From: an uncultured Bacteroidales bacterium
GTDB taxonomy: Bacteria > Bacteroidota > Bacteroidia > Bacteroidales > UBA4417
Reading direction: 5' to 3'
Assembly: GCA_903878265.1 (NCBI GenBank)
Contig: CAIRHD010000541.1
Coordinates: forward strand, 1 to 40,306
Length of the DNA: 40,306 nt
Notes under the pieces: model-generated
Database searches by the model: none
Told to the model about the DNA's origin: nothing
The model's input: only the letters and a program-made list of their open reading frames with translations
Program-made: the position numbers and the translations under genes
Part shown: positions 25,975 through 34,799 of the stretch, one piece after another
Numbering within the stretch: position 1 is the first letter of the stretch
Layout: each line of letters begins with the position of its first letter

Positions 25975-26229
25975 ATGAAACCAACCGGTTTTAGGAAGGC
26001 TTATAGCTCTGCTGGGATGATGTTTTACGATGGCGTAAGACATCTTCCGCGAGGCGTAGGACATCTTCCGAATGGAGTAAGACATCTTCCGAAAGGAGTA
26101 AGACATCTTCCAGATAGATTAAGACATCTTCCGAACGGTGCGGAACAGCTTCCGAGCGGCGTAAAACTTCTTCCGAACGGTGTAAAACTTCTTCCGAATG
26201 GAGTAAACCATCCTCTGAATGATGCGTAA
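25975..26229 (+). CDS. Small ORF made of heptapeptide repeats, doubtful gene
   Basis: An 84-codon open frame. After a short lead (MKPTGFRKAYSSAG) it consists of nine heptapeptides of the form GVRHLPN / GVKLLPN, encoded by the 21-bp tandem repeat. The array stays in frame because the unit is seven codons long. The opposite strand is also open across the array (units like IRKKFYT), so openness alone is weak evidence. There is no signal peptide or known domain. It lies between the slyD terminator and an orphan gene on the same strand. It may be non-coding repeat DNA. Confidence 0.3.
   Translation: MKPTGFRKAYSSAGMMFYDGVRHLPRGVGHLPNGVRHLPKGVRHLPDRLRHLPNGAEQLPSGVKLLPNGVKLLPNGVNHPLNDA
26032..26220 (+). 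repeat. 21-bp tandem repeat, nine units
   Basis: Nine contiguous units of exactly 21 bp with no spacers. The consensus is close to GGxGTAAGACATCTTCCGAAx; the first five units carry ACATCTTCC, unit 6 is divergent, units 7 and 8 carry AACTTCTTCC, and unit 9 is degraded. The unit boundaries hold for all 189 bp without an indel. Confidence 0.92.
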
Positions 26230-26285
26230 TATCCTCGTAAAGGTGCGAAAAATTTAAGGCTTTTTTAGGTTCAACCTTATTAGTA

Positions 26286-26314
26286 TTTGCATAAGCAATG
26301 GGTTGATATATTTA
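26286..26314 (+). promoter_or_regulatory. Candidate promoter for the 238-aa orphan gene
   Basis: TTTG (26286-26289), 17 bp spacer, TATATTTA (26307-26314): one mismatch to TTTG-N17-23-TAnnTTTG. It lies about 108 bp before the ATG at 26422. Confidence 0.3.
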
Positions 26315-26421
26315 TTTACAGGTTTCGGTATGAGTTTATAACAATTGTATTAAATTTACGGTTGCAAACTTTTACATGTTGCACCCCCAGCCACTTGAAG
26401 TAAACCTTAATTTATTGTATC

Positions 26422-27138
26422 ATGAAAAAACCCGAATTACTACAGCGGATGTATAAAATGCCCGATGGAGTAATGTTGCAGCAATCAGATGTAAAGCTGG
26501 CGCTGTTTACCGACCACGAAATCCGTTTTGTAAGCCTTTTCCCAAACCTAAGCCCTCCATTTGCTCATAATTGGGGCGTAGCCAATAAAGCTGCACAGGC
26601 CTTGCTTCCCGATTATGCCTCGGTAGCCAAACAAACAGGCGAGACAGCCTCCTTGGAAACAATGATGGAAAGCGGTAGGAACCTATTCCAAACTTTGGTG
26701 CTTTACACACAGCTTGCCTTCCCCAAAAACGCCACCGTTCTAAGGCTGATGGGGCAAGGAGAGTACGAAAAGGCCCGGAACAACCAACTAAAACTCCCTG
26801 CCTTGCTCCGCACGGCATTTGCCCAAGCATCGGTAACAGAATACAGATCGGCCTTGATTGCCAAGGGGATGAAAGAAACCGACATTGCCGCACTGCATAC
26901 TATTGCCGATGGAATTGCAAACCAGGACATAAGCCAGGAAAAAGCAAAAAAAAGCCGCACTTTGGACATGTCGCAGCGCATAAACGCCATGAACACCGTG
27001 TGGGAAAAAATGTCGTTGGTAAGCCAATGCGCCAAATTGGTGTTTCAAAACGATGCCGCGCTATATGCCATGTTCCTGCTGCACGACAGCCCGACCCCAC
27101 CACCCGAAGTACCGCCTACTCCAATAGTTGGGGGATAA
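26422..27138 (+). CDS. Hypothetical helical protein with Pro-rich tail
   Basis: A 238-residue protein I do not recognise. There is no signal peptide or membrane helix. The body is predicted mostly helical, with long stretches such as SGRNLFQTLVLYTQLAF and RTLDMSQRINAMNTVWEKM. The last 15 residues are proline-rich (PTPPPEVPPTPIVGG). No catalytic motif is seen. It has its own clear terminator and probably its own promoter, so it is a single-gene unit. It lies just after the 21-bp repeat array and has higher G+C than most neighbours, a weak hint of transfer. Base and codon pattern support a real gene; the function is unknown. Confidence 0.75.
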   Translation: MKKPELLQRMYKMPDGVMLQQSDVKLALFTDHEIRFVSLFPNLSPPFAHNWGVANKAAQALLPDYASVAKQTGETASLETMMESGRNLFQTLVLYTQLAFPKNATVLRLMGQGEYEKARNNQLKLPALLRTAFAQASVTEYRSALIAKGMKETDIAALHTIADGIANQDISQEKAKKSRTLDMSQRINAMNTVWEKMSLVSQCAKLVFQNDAALYAMFLLHDSPTPPPEVPPTPIVGG

Positions 27139-27159
27139 CAGGTGTTAGGTAAAAAAAGA

Positions 27160-27200
27160 AAACCGATACTTTGCAGGGGGCTGGAGTATCGGTTTTTTTT
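27160..27200 (+). terminator. Rho-independent terminator after the orphan gene
   Basis: A perfect 11-bp stem, AAACCGATACT and AGTATCGGTTT, around a 14-nt G-rich loop, followed by a T run (27185-27200). It lies 21 bp after the stop. Confidence 0.9.
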
Positions 27201-27246
27201 AATTATTGAATTGATGAAAAGACGTTCTCAATTGCTTTATAAGTTT

Positions 27247-27759
27247 TCAATACCCATAATAATAAAAATACCTTGCGGTTTCGGCAGTGTAACTTGGATT
27301 CACCCAAATTGAATTTATCGCACATTTAGTATAAGCCTGACCAAATTTGGTGCTTACTGGAGTTACAAGGAATGGCAAAAGTTCAGTCATATAATTGCCC
27401 TTATCGTAGATATATGAATATGAAAATTTAACAAAATTATTACGGGTATCGTCGTAAGTAAACAACAAAGCAATTTCCTTTATTTGTGCAACGAGCAAGC
27501 ACTTGCTTTTGATATTTTGTTTCGCGTAAGATAACATTTTTACATCCGAATTCTTTGTTTTTATTTCCGAAATAAATAGTTTTAACTCCTCGTCATTTAG
27601 TGGGTTGCTGCATCCACAAATGCCTTTGTAGTTTGGCAATACTGGCTTTTCCGAAATTGTTGTAGAGCTATTGCCTATATGCTCTAAATTAGTAGTCTGC
27701 GCTATTACTACAATAGCAGTTAGGAAAGTACAAATCAAAGAAAAGACAATTTTTTTCAT
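27247..27759 (-). CDS. Secreted DUF4476 protein (short)
   Basis: A 170-residue protein with a signal peptide (MKKIVFSLICTFLTAIVVIAQ, cleaved near residue 21) and a DUF4476-type domain at about residues 45-155: NYKGICGCSNPLNDEEL, LSYAKQNIKSKCLLVAQIKEIALLFTYDDTR and KFSYSYIYDKGNY. This domain occurs in Bacteroidota and Metazoa and has no settled function. A promoter-like TACCTTTG lies 40 bp upstream. The neighbouring gene upstream carries the same domain (matching CLL-xQ-KEI-LLFT-DD/EDSR), so they are paralogues, each probably transcribed alone. Confidence 0.8.
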   Translation of the reverse strand: MKKIVFSLICTFLTAIVVIAQTTNLEHIGNSSTTISEKPVLPNYKGICGCSNPLNDEELKLFISEIKTKNSDVKMLSYAKQNIKSKCLLVAQIKEIALLFTYDDTRNNFVKFSYSYIYDKGNYMTELLPFLVTPVSTKFGQAYTKCAINSIWVNPSYTAETARYFYYYGY

Positions 27760-27798
27760 GGTAGGTAATTTGTATGAAAATCAAATAATTACATAAAG

Positions 27799-27806
27799 CA
27801 AAGGTA
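27799..27806 (-). promoter_or_regulatory. Promoter -7 box for the short DUF4476 gene
   Basis: On the minus strand TACCTTTG followed by C, an exact match to TAnnTTTG, 40 bp upstream of the ATG. No clear -33 element. Confidence 0.55.
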
Positions 27807-27934
27807 CTTATAAATGACCGATATTTACATTTTTCTTCATTTTTTTTCAATAGGAAAATCAAATTATTCGTTTGGAATAGCAAATAAAAAAGCCCTCTGT
27901 ATAGAAGGCTTTAAAATAAATTCCGATTTCAAAT

Positions 27935-28840
27935 TTATCTTCTAAATCCTTGTACATATTTGTTCAAATCATCTATGGAAGATTCAAAGGTAAAGGCATC
28001 GTTTACTTTATAATAATTGCCAAGATCCAGAGTGTATGCATAAGCAAATTTTGCAAAATCAAGCCGGGAATCTTCAAAAGTAAAAAGAAGCATTATTTCT
28101 TTCACCTGCGAACTCAATAGGCAGTTACTTTGTATGATTTGTTTAGCTATAGTTAACTTGCTGTCTTCAAAAGTCTTGGAACTGATGCTGCCTTTTGCCG
28201 ACTGGAAATCGCCAGGCGACATTGGCCTTGGGCATCCATAAGTCCCATTATAATCAGGAAGTATATATGGGACCGGGTTGTTGTTTGGCAAACCATTGTT
28301 CAAGCCAGTGAGGCTACCAGCTTGCTGCGAACCCGCACCTTCATTGCTGTTTACAACATTCACATTGTTGCCTTTGCCGTTTGCCGAAATGCTAACATTG
28401 TTGTTGATAGTGGTATTGTTTACAATAGTGGTTGCACTTCCCATATTGGTCGAAACACCTTGAGGCTGGTACCCTACAACCATTTGGCCAGGGATCATTT
28501 TCGGCTCGTTCATCACTGGATATGTGTTCATTAACCTGAATGTATATCCTTTTTTCCTGATGAATTTTACGGCATAAGTTGTTTCAGTACCTGGATTCAG
28601 ATAAACTGTTTTGTTGAATTCTTTCAATTTGGGATCATCAAAAACGATTTTCACCTTGTAACTTGGAGCCGGCAGGTCAGTAACTTTGATATTTGTTTCG
28701 GGCTGTTCGTTTTGCAGCATACCATTTAGTACGACTGAGAACCTCTCGCCGTTTTCGGTGAAAAATATAAGGTTAGAGGTTTGCGCTTTTGCAGCTACAA
28801 AGGCTAACATGGCGAAAGCAAGAAGGAAAATGTGTCTCAT
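27935..28840 (-). CDS. Secreted DUF4476 protein (long, Asn-rich linker)
   Basis: A 301-residue protein with a signal peptide ending VAAKAQ (about residue 20). An N-terminal beta-rich part (about 22-115) reads NLIFFTENGERFSVVLNG and resembles the domain usually found before DUF4476. An Asn/Ser/Gly-rich low-complexity linker follows (about 130-190). The C-terminal DUF4476 domain (about 195-295) reads DYNGTYGCPRPMSPGDF, IIQSNCLLSSQVKEIMLLFTFEDSR and FAKFAYAYTLD. It is exported, probably periplasmic or outer-membrane associated, of unknown function. It lies between the short paralogue and the giant repeat protein on the same strand, but separated from the latter by 248 bp of repeat-containing DNA. 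Confidence 0.85.
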   Translation of the reverse strand: MRHIFLLAFAMLAFVAAKAQTSNLIFFTENGERFSVVLNGMLQNEQPETNIKVTDLPAPSYKVKIVFDDPKLKEFNKTVYLNPGTETTYAVKFIRKKGYTFRLMNTYPVMNEPKMIPGQMVVGYQPQGVSTNMGSATTIVNNTTINNNVSISANGKGNNVNVVNSNEGAGSQQAGSLTGLNNGLPNNNPVPYILPDYNGTYGCPRPMSPGDFQSAKGSISSKTFEDSKLTIAKQIIQSNCLLSSQVKEIMLLFTFEDSRLDFAKFAYAYTLDLGNYYKVNDAFTFESSIDDLNKYVQGFRR

Positions 28841-28970
28841 AATGGTAAAGATTATTGTTTTTATTGCGTGATTTTAGGTTGGGTTTTTAATTGTTAAACA
28901 AATTTCAAGCCAAATTTTCAGAATGCTTATTCCAATGCTTTTAATAAGAAAGTAGAATTTGAGATCAAAT

Positions 28971-29060
28971 ATCTCCTAGTCTCCCATCTCCTTGTCTCCT
29001 ATCTCCTAGTTTCCCATCTCCTAGTCTCCCATCTTCTTGTCTCCCATCTTCTTGTCTCCT
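28971..29060. repeat. 15-bp tandem repeat, six units
   Basis: Six contiguous 15-bp units: ATCTCCTAGTCTCCC and close variants (ATCTCCTTGTCTCCT, ATCTTCTTGTCTCCC). Pyrimidine-rich on the plus strand. It lies 28 bp downstream of the stop of the giant minus-strand gene. No hairpin was seen. Confidence 0.92.
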
Positions 29061-29088
29061 CTCACATTTCTCGGATCCCTAAAAACCC

Positions 29089-32000
29089 CTACTCATCCCC
29101 AGCAGCAATCTGTACTTTAGTAATTTCAACATCGCCGGTTTCCACATAAATACTGATCCAGTTGTTGTCTTCGCGATACCATTTATCCTGAACACTGATT
29201 CGGATCATGTAATCGCTTATCACAGTTTTGTCGAGGCTGCGCAAAACGATTCCGCCATTTTTCTGTGAATCTTTTCCATAGTTAAGGTAAACTTTTGGTG
29301 AAGATTTGCCTGTAGATCGCGCCTTTAAAAGTATGTAATTATTTTTGCGCAATCGCGGTTCAATCGACGAAAAAGTGAATTTCTTTTCGTTGCCTTCGGT
29401 AATCTGAAACGCTTGTGAATACAAATCCTGTATGGCATGGTCAGAAATGTATTTTCTGATTTTATTTATCTGAATTTCAGGATATGTGTCGGAAGTGTTG
29501 ATTTTTGATGCGGCTTCGTATGCATCAATGGCTTGATCGAAAATCTTGGTGTTGTATAATCTATCAGCTTCGCCTAAAGCTTTGGCATATTCAGCTTTGC
29601 GCGTGAGTTCAATCTCCTCCACTATCTTGTTGATTTCGGTAAGCCGCTGTTTTGGATACGTTTCGTCGGGTTTAATACCAGCTGCCTTTGTAAATGCAGA
29701 CTTTGCCCCCGAATAATCCTTGCTGTTGAACAACGCATCCCCTTCCGAAATATAGGAAGCGAACATTTTTCCCATTTCCTCTTTCTGTGCTAACAGCAAG
29801 GTGTTTATTTCTGCGATTTTTGATTTAGGAAATACTTCCAGAGGTTTTATTTCGAGAGCGTTTTGATAGGCATTTAAAGCTTCCATCAGATTTTTCGAAG
29901 TGAGCTTACTGTCGCCAAGGGAAATGGCTTTGTTATAATTGTCGTCGATTGCTTTAAGTTCAGCTTTAATTGTCGAAATTCGTTCTATCGGATATTTTTC
30001 GGCTGGTTTTAGAAGTGAAGCTTCTTCATACGATTTTATTGCGGCATCCAGTTTTTTTGATGCATACAATTCGGTGGCAGCGTTTATGGCTTTTGAGAAG
30101 TTTTCATCCTTCAATTTCAAATCAGCCATTATCCCATCAATTTCGGCAATTTTATCTTTCGGCAATTTTTCCGATGGTTTTAATGTTGAAGCGTTCACAA
30201 AAAGAGTTTTTGCTTCATCGTATTTTACTGCTTTAAACTGTGTTTCGGCATCTGTTATAATTTTCTGATAATCATCATCCAGCTTTTTTTGGTCGGCCAA
30301 CATTTTATTAATGGCAACAATTTGATCTTGTGGATACTTTTCAGTGGCCTTGATAGTAGCCGCACGTTGATATGGCTCCATGGCTTCACGATACTTTTGC
30401 TCCTTGAAAAAATTATCGGCCAAAGTAATCGCATCTTGATAATTGGTATTATCGGTATTCAGTTTAGTAATAATAGCCTGAACTTCAGTTATTTTAGTAA
30501 TTGGATACTGCTCGCTTGGTTTTGAAAGGTTTGCATTTTTAAAAGCTGTGAGAGCATTATCGTAATCTTTCGCAAGCAGTTTCTTGTCGCCGTCGGCCAC
30601 AGCTTTATCGTAAGCAATTTGTTTTTCATTGATAGCAGCTATCTCTTTTTCAGCTTCAGCAATTTTTTCTGTAGGGTATTTCTCCAGTGGTTTCATAGTG
30701 AGTGCTTTGCGATATTCTGCAATAGCTTCAACGAATTTTTGTGCTTCAAAAAACTGATCGGCCGAGGTAATTACGTTCAGGAAACTATCATCAAGTATTT
30801 TCTGCTGTTTAATCAAATTATCAATTTTCCCAATCTGTGTTTTGGGATAGGATTCTGTTGGTTTGATTGAAGATGCAACAGTATAGGAAGCCGATGCTTC
30901 GGTATATTTTTTTTCACCAAAAAAAACATCGCCTTCGCTGATTGCTTTGGAATAATCCTGATCTTTATTCAACAAATCGGCAAGGATTCCGTCAATTTCG
31001 GCAACTTTTGCCTTTGGGAGGTTTTCCGCTGGTTTTAGTGCGCTTGCATTGGAATACAGTATTTTAGCTTCGTTGTATTTCGAATTTTTAAACTCAAGAT
31101 CGGCATCTGTTATTGCTTTCTGATAATCGTCGTCGAGTTTTTTCTGTTCGGCAAGCAGTTGGTTTACTTTGGTGATTTGTTCCTGCGTATATTTTTCATT
31201 TGGTTTTATCCCTGAAGCACGTTGATATGGTTCGAGAGATTCACCGTATTTTTGACTGCCAAAAAGTTTATCTGCTTGGGCAATGGCTTCATCGTAACGC
31301 TGTCTTTCTGCTTTGTCCTTGTCAAGGATTGCCTGAACCTCAGCAATTTTCTGTTTAGGATAGGTTTCGGTAGGTTTTAGTAAGCTCGCACTTTTAAACG
31401 ATGCCAGTGAATTTGCAAAATCCTTGTCCAACAGCAATTTATCACCATCGGCAACAGCTTTATTGTACGATTCCTGCAAAGTTTTCAAATCTGCTATCAG
31501 CTTTTCCGATTCAGCAATTTTATCTGCCGGATATTTCTCTGATGGTTTCAAAACCAAGGCTTTGCGATAATCAGCAATAGCTTCATCATAACTTTTGGAA
31601 GCTAATAGTTTGTCTGCCGAAGCAACAGTGGTTTGATAGTCGGCTTCTAACTTTTTCTGTTCAGCAATAAGCAAAGTTATTTTTTCGACTTGCACTTTTG
31701 GGTAAGCTTCGGCAGGTTTAATTTTTAGTGCATTGTTGTAGCTTAGGATTGCTTCGCTGTATTTGCTTTCTGCAAACAAAGCATCCCCAGTGCTGATATG
31801 GTTGGCAAAACTTTGTTCCTTGTTTTGCAAATCGGCTAGAATTCCATCAATTTCAACAATTTTTACCTTTGGGAGGTTTTCCGCTGGTTTTAGCGCACTT
31901 GCATTGGAATACAGGATTTTAGCTTCGTTGTATTTCGCATTATTAAACTCAAGATCAGCATCTGCTATTGCTTTCTGATAATCGTCGTCGAGTTTTTTCT

Positions 32001-34668
32001 GATCGGTAAGCAGTTGATTTACTTTGGTGATTTGCTCTTGTGGATATTTTTCGTTTGGTTTTATCCCAAAAGCACGCTGGTATGGTTCGAGAGATTCACC
32101 GTATTTTTGACTGCCAAAAAGCTTATCTGCTTGGGCAATAGCTTCATTGTAACGCTGTCCTTCTGCTTTGTCCTTGTCAAGGATTGCCTGAACCTCAGCA
32201 ATTTTCTGCTTTGGATAGGTTTCGGTAGGTTTTAGCAGGCTTGCACTTTCGAACGATGCCAGAGAATTTGCAAAATCCTGGTCCAACAGCAATTTATCTC
32301 CATCGGCAACAGCTTTATTGTATGATTCCTGCAAAGTTTTCAAATCTGCAATAAGTTTTTCCGATTCAGCAATTTTATCAGCCGGATATTTCTCTGATGG
32401 TTTCAAAGCCAAGGCTTTGCGATAATCAGCTATAGCTTCATCATAACTTTTGGAAGCTAATAGTTTGTCGGCAGAAGCAACAGCAGTTTGATAGTCGGCT
32501 TCTGCCTTTTTCTGTTCAGTGATAAGGCCGTTTATTTTCTCAATCTGTGTTTTGGGATAGGATTCGCTTGGTTTAAAAGTTTTTGCTCTATTATAAGATG
32601 CAATTGCCTCGGCATACTTCAGGTTGTTAAAGTTATTATCGCCTTCGGTAATCGATTGTGTATAGCTTTCATCCGCCGAACGCATTTCGCCAAGTATTTT
32701 ATTGATTTTGGCAATCTGCTCCTGAGGGTATTTTTCATTTTTCTTAATCCCACTTGCTTCGGTATATGACACAAGAGCTTGGTCGTACCCTTTTGCAGCA
32801 AGCGATTTGTCTGCTGAAGCGATTGCTGTAGTGTACTTTCCATTTAATTTTTGCAGTTCATCAATCGCTGCTTGCACTTCAGTGATTTTTTCTTGCGGAT
32901 ATTGTTCGGTTGGTTTAATTTTTAAAGCTTCCTGAAAAGAAGTTAGTGAAAGCGTATAATTACCTGCTGCAAAAGCTTTGTCGCCATTGGTTATTGATTG
33001 TGTGTAATTATTGGCATCTGCTGTTGCTTTAGCCAGGATTTTGTTTATTTCATCGGTTTTATCCTTTGGATATTTTTCAGTCGGTTTAATTTTAAGTGCC
33101 TGATTGTATGCAGCCAAGGCATCCTCATATTTTTGGATGGCAAAGGATTTATCCGCGGTTTCAATGGCTGAAGTATAATTCTCATCTTTCGATTTTAAAG
33201 CGGTCAGCTGGTTTTGCGCTTCGGCTATTTTTTGCTGAGGGTAGGTTTCTTCTGGTTTAATTTCCTGAGCTTTAGTATATTCAATAATGGATTCGGCAAA
33301 TTTGTTTTGTTTGAAAAGCACATCGCCATCAGCTAAGGACTTTTTGTAAATATCGTCAAGGGCTTTTTGCTGCGTAATTAAAGCAGTTATTACACCAATT
33401 TTATCAGAAGGATATTTTTCATTTGGTAAGAGTGATAGTGCGTTCTTGAAATGGGATAATGCGGCATCGTATTTTTTTCCTTCAAAAGCCTGATCACCGT
33501 TCTTTATGGCAATATCATACGCATCCTTGCGGGAATTGCGTTCTCCAATAAGTTTCTCAATTTCTGCGATCTTTGTTTTGGGGTAAGTTTCGGTTGCTTT
33601 TATCGCCGATGCTGATTTGAAACCAATCAAAGCCGCATCGTAATCACTTGATTTTAAAAGGTTTTCTGCACTTGCCAGGGCTGCATCATATTTTTCCTGT
33701 TCCGATAGCAATTGCGATTCCCCCGATTTTGTTTTATCGAGCATTTCTTTTGGATAACGTGCCTCAGGTTTTACTTTGAGAGCTTCTTGATATTTCAGAC
33801 GGGCATTGGCAAAATCGCGGTTAATATAAAACTGGTCGGCAATTTCTATAGCCTTGTCATAGTTATCCTGAAGCGATTTCTTGTCGTTGGCTAGCTTTTC
33901 TATTTCCTGAATTTTTTCTTTTGCATGTTGGTTTTCAGGAGTAATTGCAAGTGCTTTCTGGTATTCTACAAGTGCTTCGGTACGTTTTCCGGCTGCTAAA
34001 AGTTTGTCGGCACCAACAAGTATTTTAACCACATGTTCTCCTTTGAGCTTATAATCGGCTTGTTGTTTGCGAGTATTTGTAATTTTATCCTTGACGCTTT
34101 TTGTACTTGGTTTTACAGCTAAGGCGGTTTCGTAATACATCACGGCTTTATCAAAGTCATTGGAAGCTAATGCTTTATCTCCATTGGAAATAGCATCAGA
34201 AAAATACGCAGCATCCGTGGGATCAATATAAAGCGCACTTATTTGTGCCAGGCGGTCTTTTGGGAATTGCGAAGAAGGGTCAATCCCTAAGGCTTTCTGG
34301 TATTCGGTTTTTGCTTGTGGATACTCTTTTCTGTTAAAATAGCTTTCAGCTTTTATAATTATATCTTCGAAAAGTTGTGCTTTTTTATCGGGCTGGGCAT
34401 CAAGTATTTCATTTATTTCAGCAATTTTCCCTGAAGCATATTTCAGCTCAGGTTTTATCTGTCGCGCTTTTTCGTAAAGTTGTAAGGCAGCAGCATAATC
34501 TTTGGCCGCCCAAGCCTGATCTGCCTGCTGAATAACAGGGTTATAGGTAGCAGCATTGGTTGGGTTTTGAGCTTGGCAAGGATTGGTTGTGAAGGTTGAA
34601 AAGGCTATCCCGATAAAAGCAAAAAGTATATATATTGACAGGCCATTCCTGAAATTGTGGTTCTTCAT
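29089..34668 (-). CDS. Giant secreted TPR-like repeat protein (1859 aa)
   Basis: An 1859-residue protein with a signal peptide (hydrophobic residues 10-25, cleavage near PCQA-Q, residue 33). The body is about 30 consecutive TPR-like units of 57 residues, each with a YxxAIxxADKxF helix, a YxEAIxxYxxAxxxKP helix and the marker ExYPxxKIxEI. Units 13-17 and 18-22 are near-identical blocks of five, and 23-27 are an older third copy. The last 99 residues (1761-1859) form an unrecognised domain shared with the 924-residue protein of the cytochrome operon (SVQDKW, REDNNW, NYG). TPR arrays usually bind proteins, so an extended periplasmic scaffold is likely. No promoter was found in the 131-bp gap to lolD; cotranscription with lolD is possible. 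No frameshift is seen, despite the repeats. Confidence 0.88.
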   Translation of the reverse strand: MKNHNFRNGLSIYILFAFIGIAFSTFTTNPCQAQNPTNAATYNPVIQQADQAWAAKDYAAALQLYEKARQIKPELKYASGKIAEINEILDAQPDKKAQLFEDIIIKAESYFNRKEYPQAKTEYQKALGIDPSSQFPKDRLAQISALYIDPTDAAYFSDAISNGDKALASNDFDKAVMYYETALAVKPSTKSVKDKITNTRKQQADYKLKGEHVVKILVGADKLLAAGKRTEALVEYQKALAITPENQHAKEKIQEIEKLANDKKSLQDNYDKAIEIADQFYINRDFANARLKYQEALKVKPEARYPKEMLDKTKSGESQLLSEQEKYDAALASAENLLKSSDYDAALIGFKSASAIKATETYPKTKIAEIEKLIGERNSRKDAYDIAIKNGDQAFEGKKYDAALSHFKNALSLLPNEKYPSDKIGVITALITQQKALDDIYKKSLADGDVLFKQNKFAESIIEYTKAQEIKPEETYPQQKIAEAQNQLTALKSKDENYTSAIETADKSFAIQKYEDALAAYNQALKIKPTEKYPKDKTDEINKILAKATADANNYTQSITNGDKAFAAGNYTLSLTSFQEALKIKPTEQYPQEKITEVQAAIDELQKLNGKYTTAIASADKSLAAKGYDQALVSYTEASGIKKNEKYPQEQIAKINKILGEMRSADESYTQSITEGDNNFNNLKYAEAIASYNRAKTFKPSESYPKTQIEKINGLITEQKKAEADYQTAVASADKLLASKSYDEAIADYRKALALKPSEKYPADKIAESEKLIADLKTLQESYNKAVADGDKLLLDQDFANSLASFESASLLKPTETYPKQKIAEVQAILDKDKAEGQRYNEAIAQADKLFGSQKYGESLEPYQRAFGIKPNEKYPQEQITKVNQLLTDQKKLDDDYQKAIADADLEFNNAKYNEAKILYSNASALKPAENLPKVKIVEIDGILADLQNKEQSFANHISTGDALFAESKYSEAILSYNNALKIKPAEAYPKVQVEKITLLIAEQKKLEADYQTTVASADKLLASKSYDEAIADYRKALVLKPSEKYPADKIAESEKLIADLKTLQESYNKAVADGDKLLLDKDFANSLASFKSASLLKPTETYPKQKIAEVQAILDKDKAERQRYDEAIAQADKLFGSQKYGESLEPYQRASGIKPNEKYTQEQITKVNQLLAEQKKLDDDYQKAITDADLEFKNSKYNEAKILYSNASALKPAENLPKAKVAEIDGILADLLNKDQDYSKAISEGDVFFGEKKYTEASASYTVASSIKPTESYPKTQIGKIDNLIKQQKILDDSFLNVITSADQFFEAQKFVEAIAEYRKALTMKPLEKYPTEKIAEAEKEIAAINEKQIAYDKAVADGDKKLLAKDYDNALTAFKNANLSKPSEQYPITKITEVQAIITKLNTDNTNYQDAITLADNFFKEQKYREAMEPYQRAATIKATEKYPQDQIVAINKMLADQKKLDDDYQKIITDAETQFKAVKYDEAKTLFVNASTLKPSEKLPKDKIAEIDGIMADLKLKDENFSKAINAATELYASKKLDAAIKSYEEASLLKPAEKYPIERISTIKAELKAIDDNYNKAISLGDSKLTSKNLMEALNAYQNALEIKPLEVFPKSKIAEINTLLLAQKEEMGKMFASYISEGDALFNSKDYSGAKSAFTKAAGIKPDETYPKQRLTEINKIVEEIELTRKAEYAKALGEADRLYNTKIFDQAIDAYEAASKINTSDTYPEIQINKIRKYISDHAIQDLYSQAFQITEGNEKKFTFSSIEPRLRKNNYILLKARSTGKSSPKVYLNYGKDSQKNGGIVLRSLDKTVISDYMIRISVQDKWYREDNNWISIYVETGDVEITKVQIAAGDE
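30970..32525 (-). repeat. 855-bp direct tandem duplication inside the giant gene
   Basis: Near-identical DNA at about 30970-31670 and 31825-32525, offset by exactly 855 bp (285 codons, five 57-residue units). Differences are scattered single bases. The fifth unit of each block is more diverged. A third, older copy of the five-unit order lies further towards the C-terminus at about 30115-30970. Confidence 0.9.
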
Positions 34669-34799
34669 TGAGAAATTTAATTTGATGTTGTATTTGTGTA
34701 GGATAAATAACGGTTGTTTCCCTGATTTATTGGATTCAAACCGCTGTTTATCGCTTCTTTACTGTTTTTTAGAAAATTTGTGAAAGCTAAATTAAGCAC

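Noticed and set aside
26032-26220. Possible CRISPR array
   Set aside because: The 21-bp units are contiguous with no unique spacers, and no cas gene is near.
29939-33894. Several open plus-strand frames of 60-110 codons opposite the giant gene
   Set aside because: They recur at the 57-codon repeat period and are shadows of the minus-strand repeats; no start context or domain supports them.
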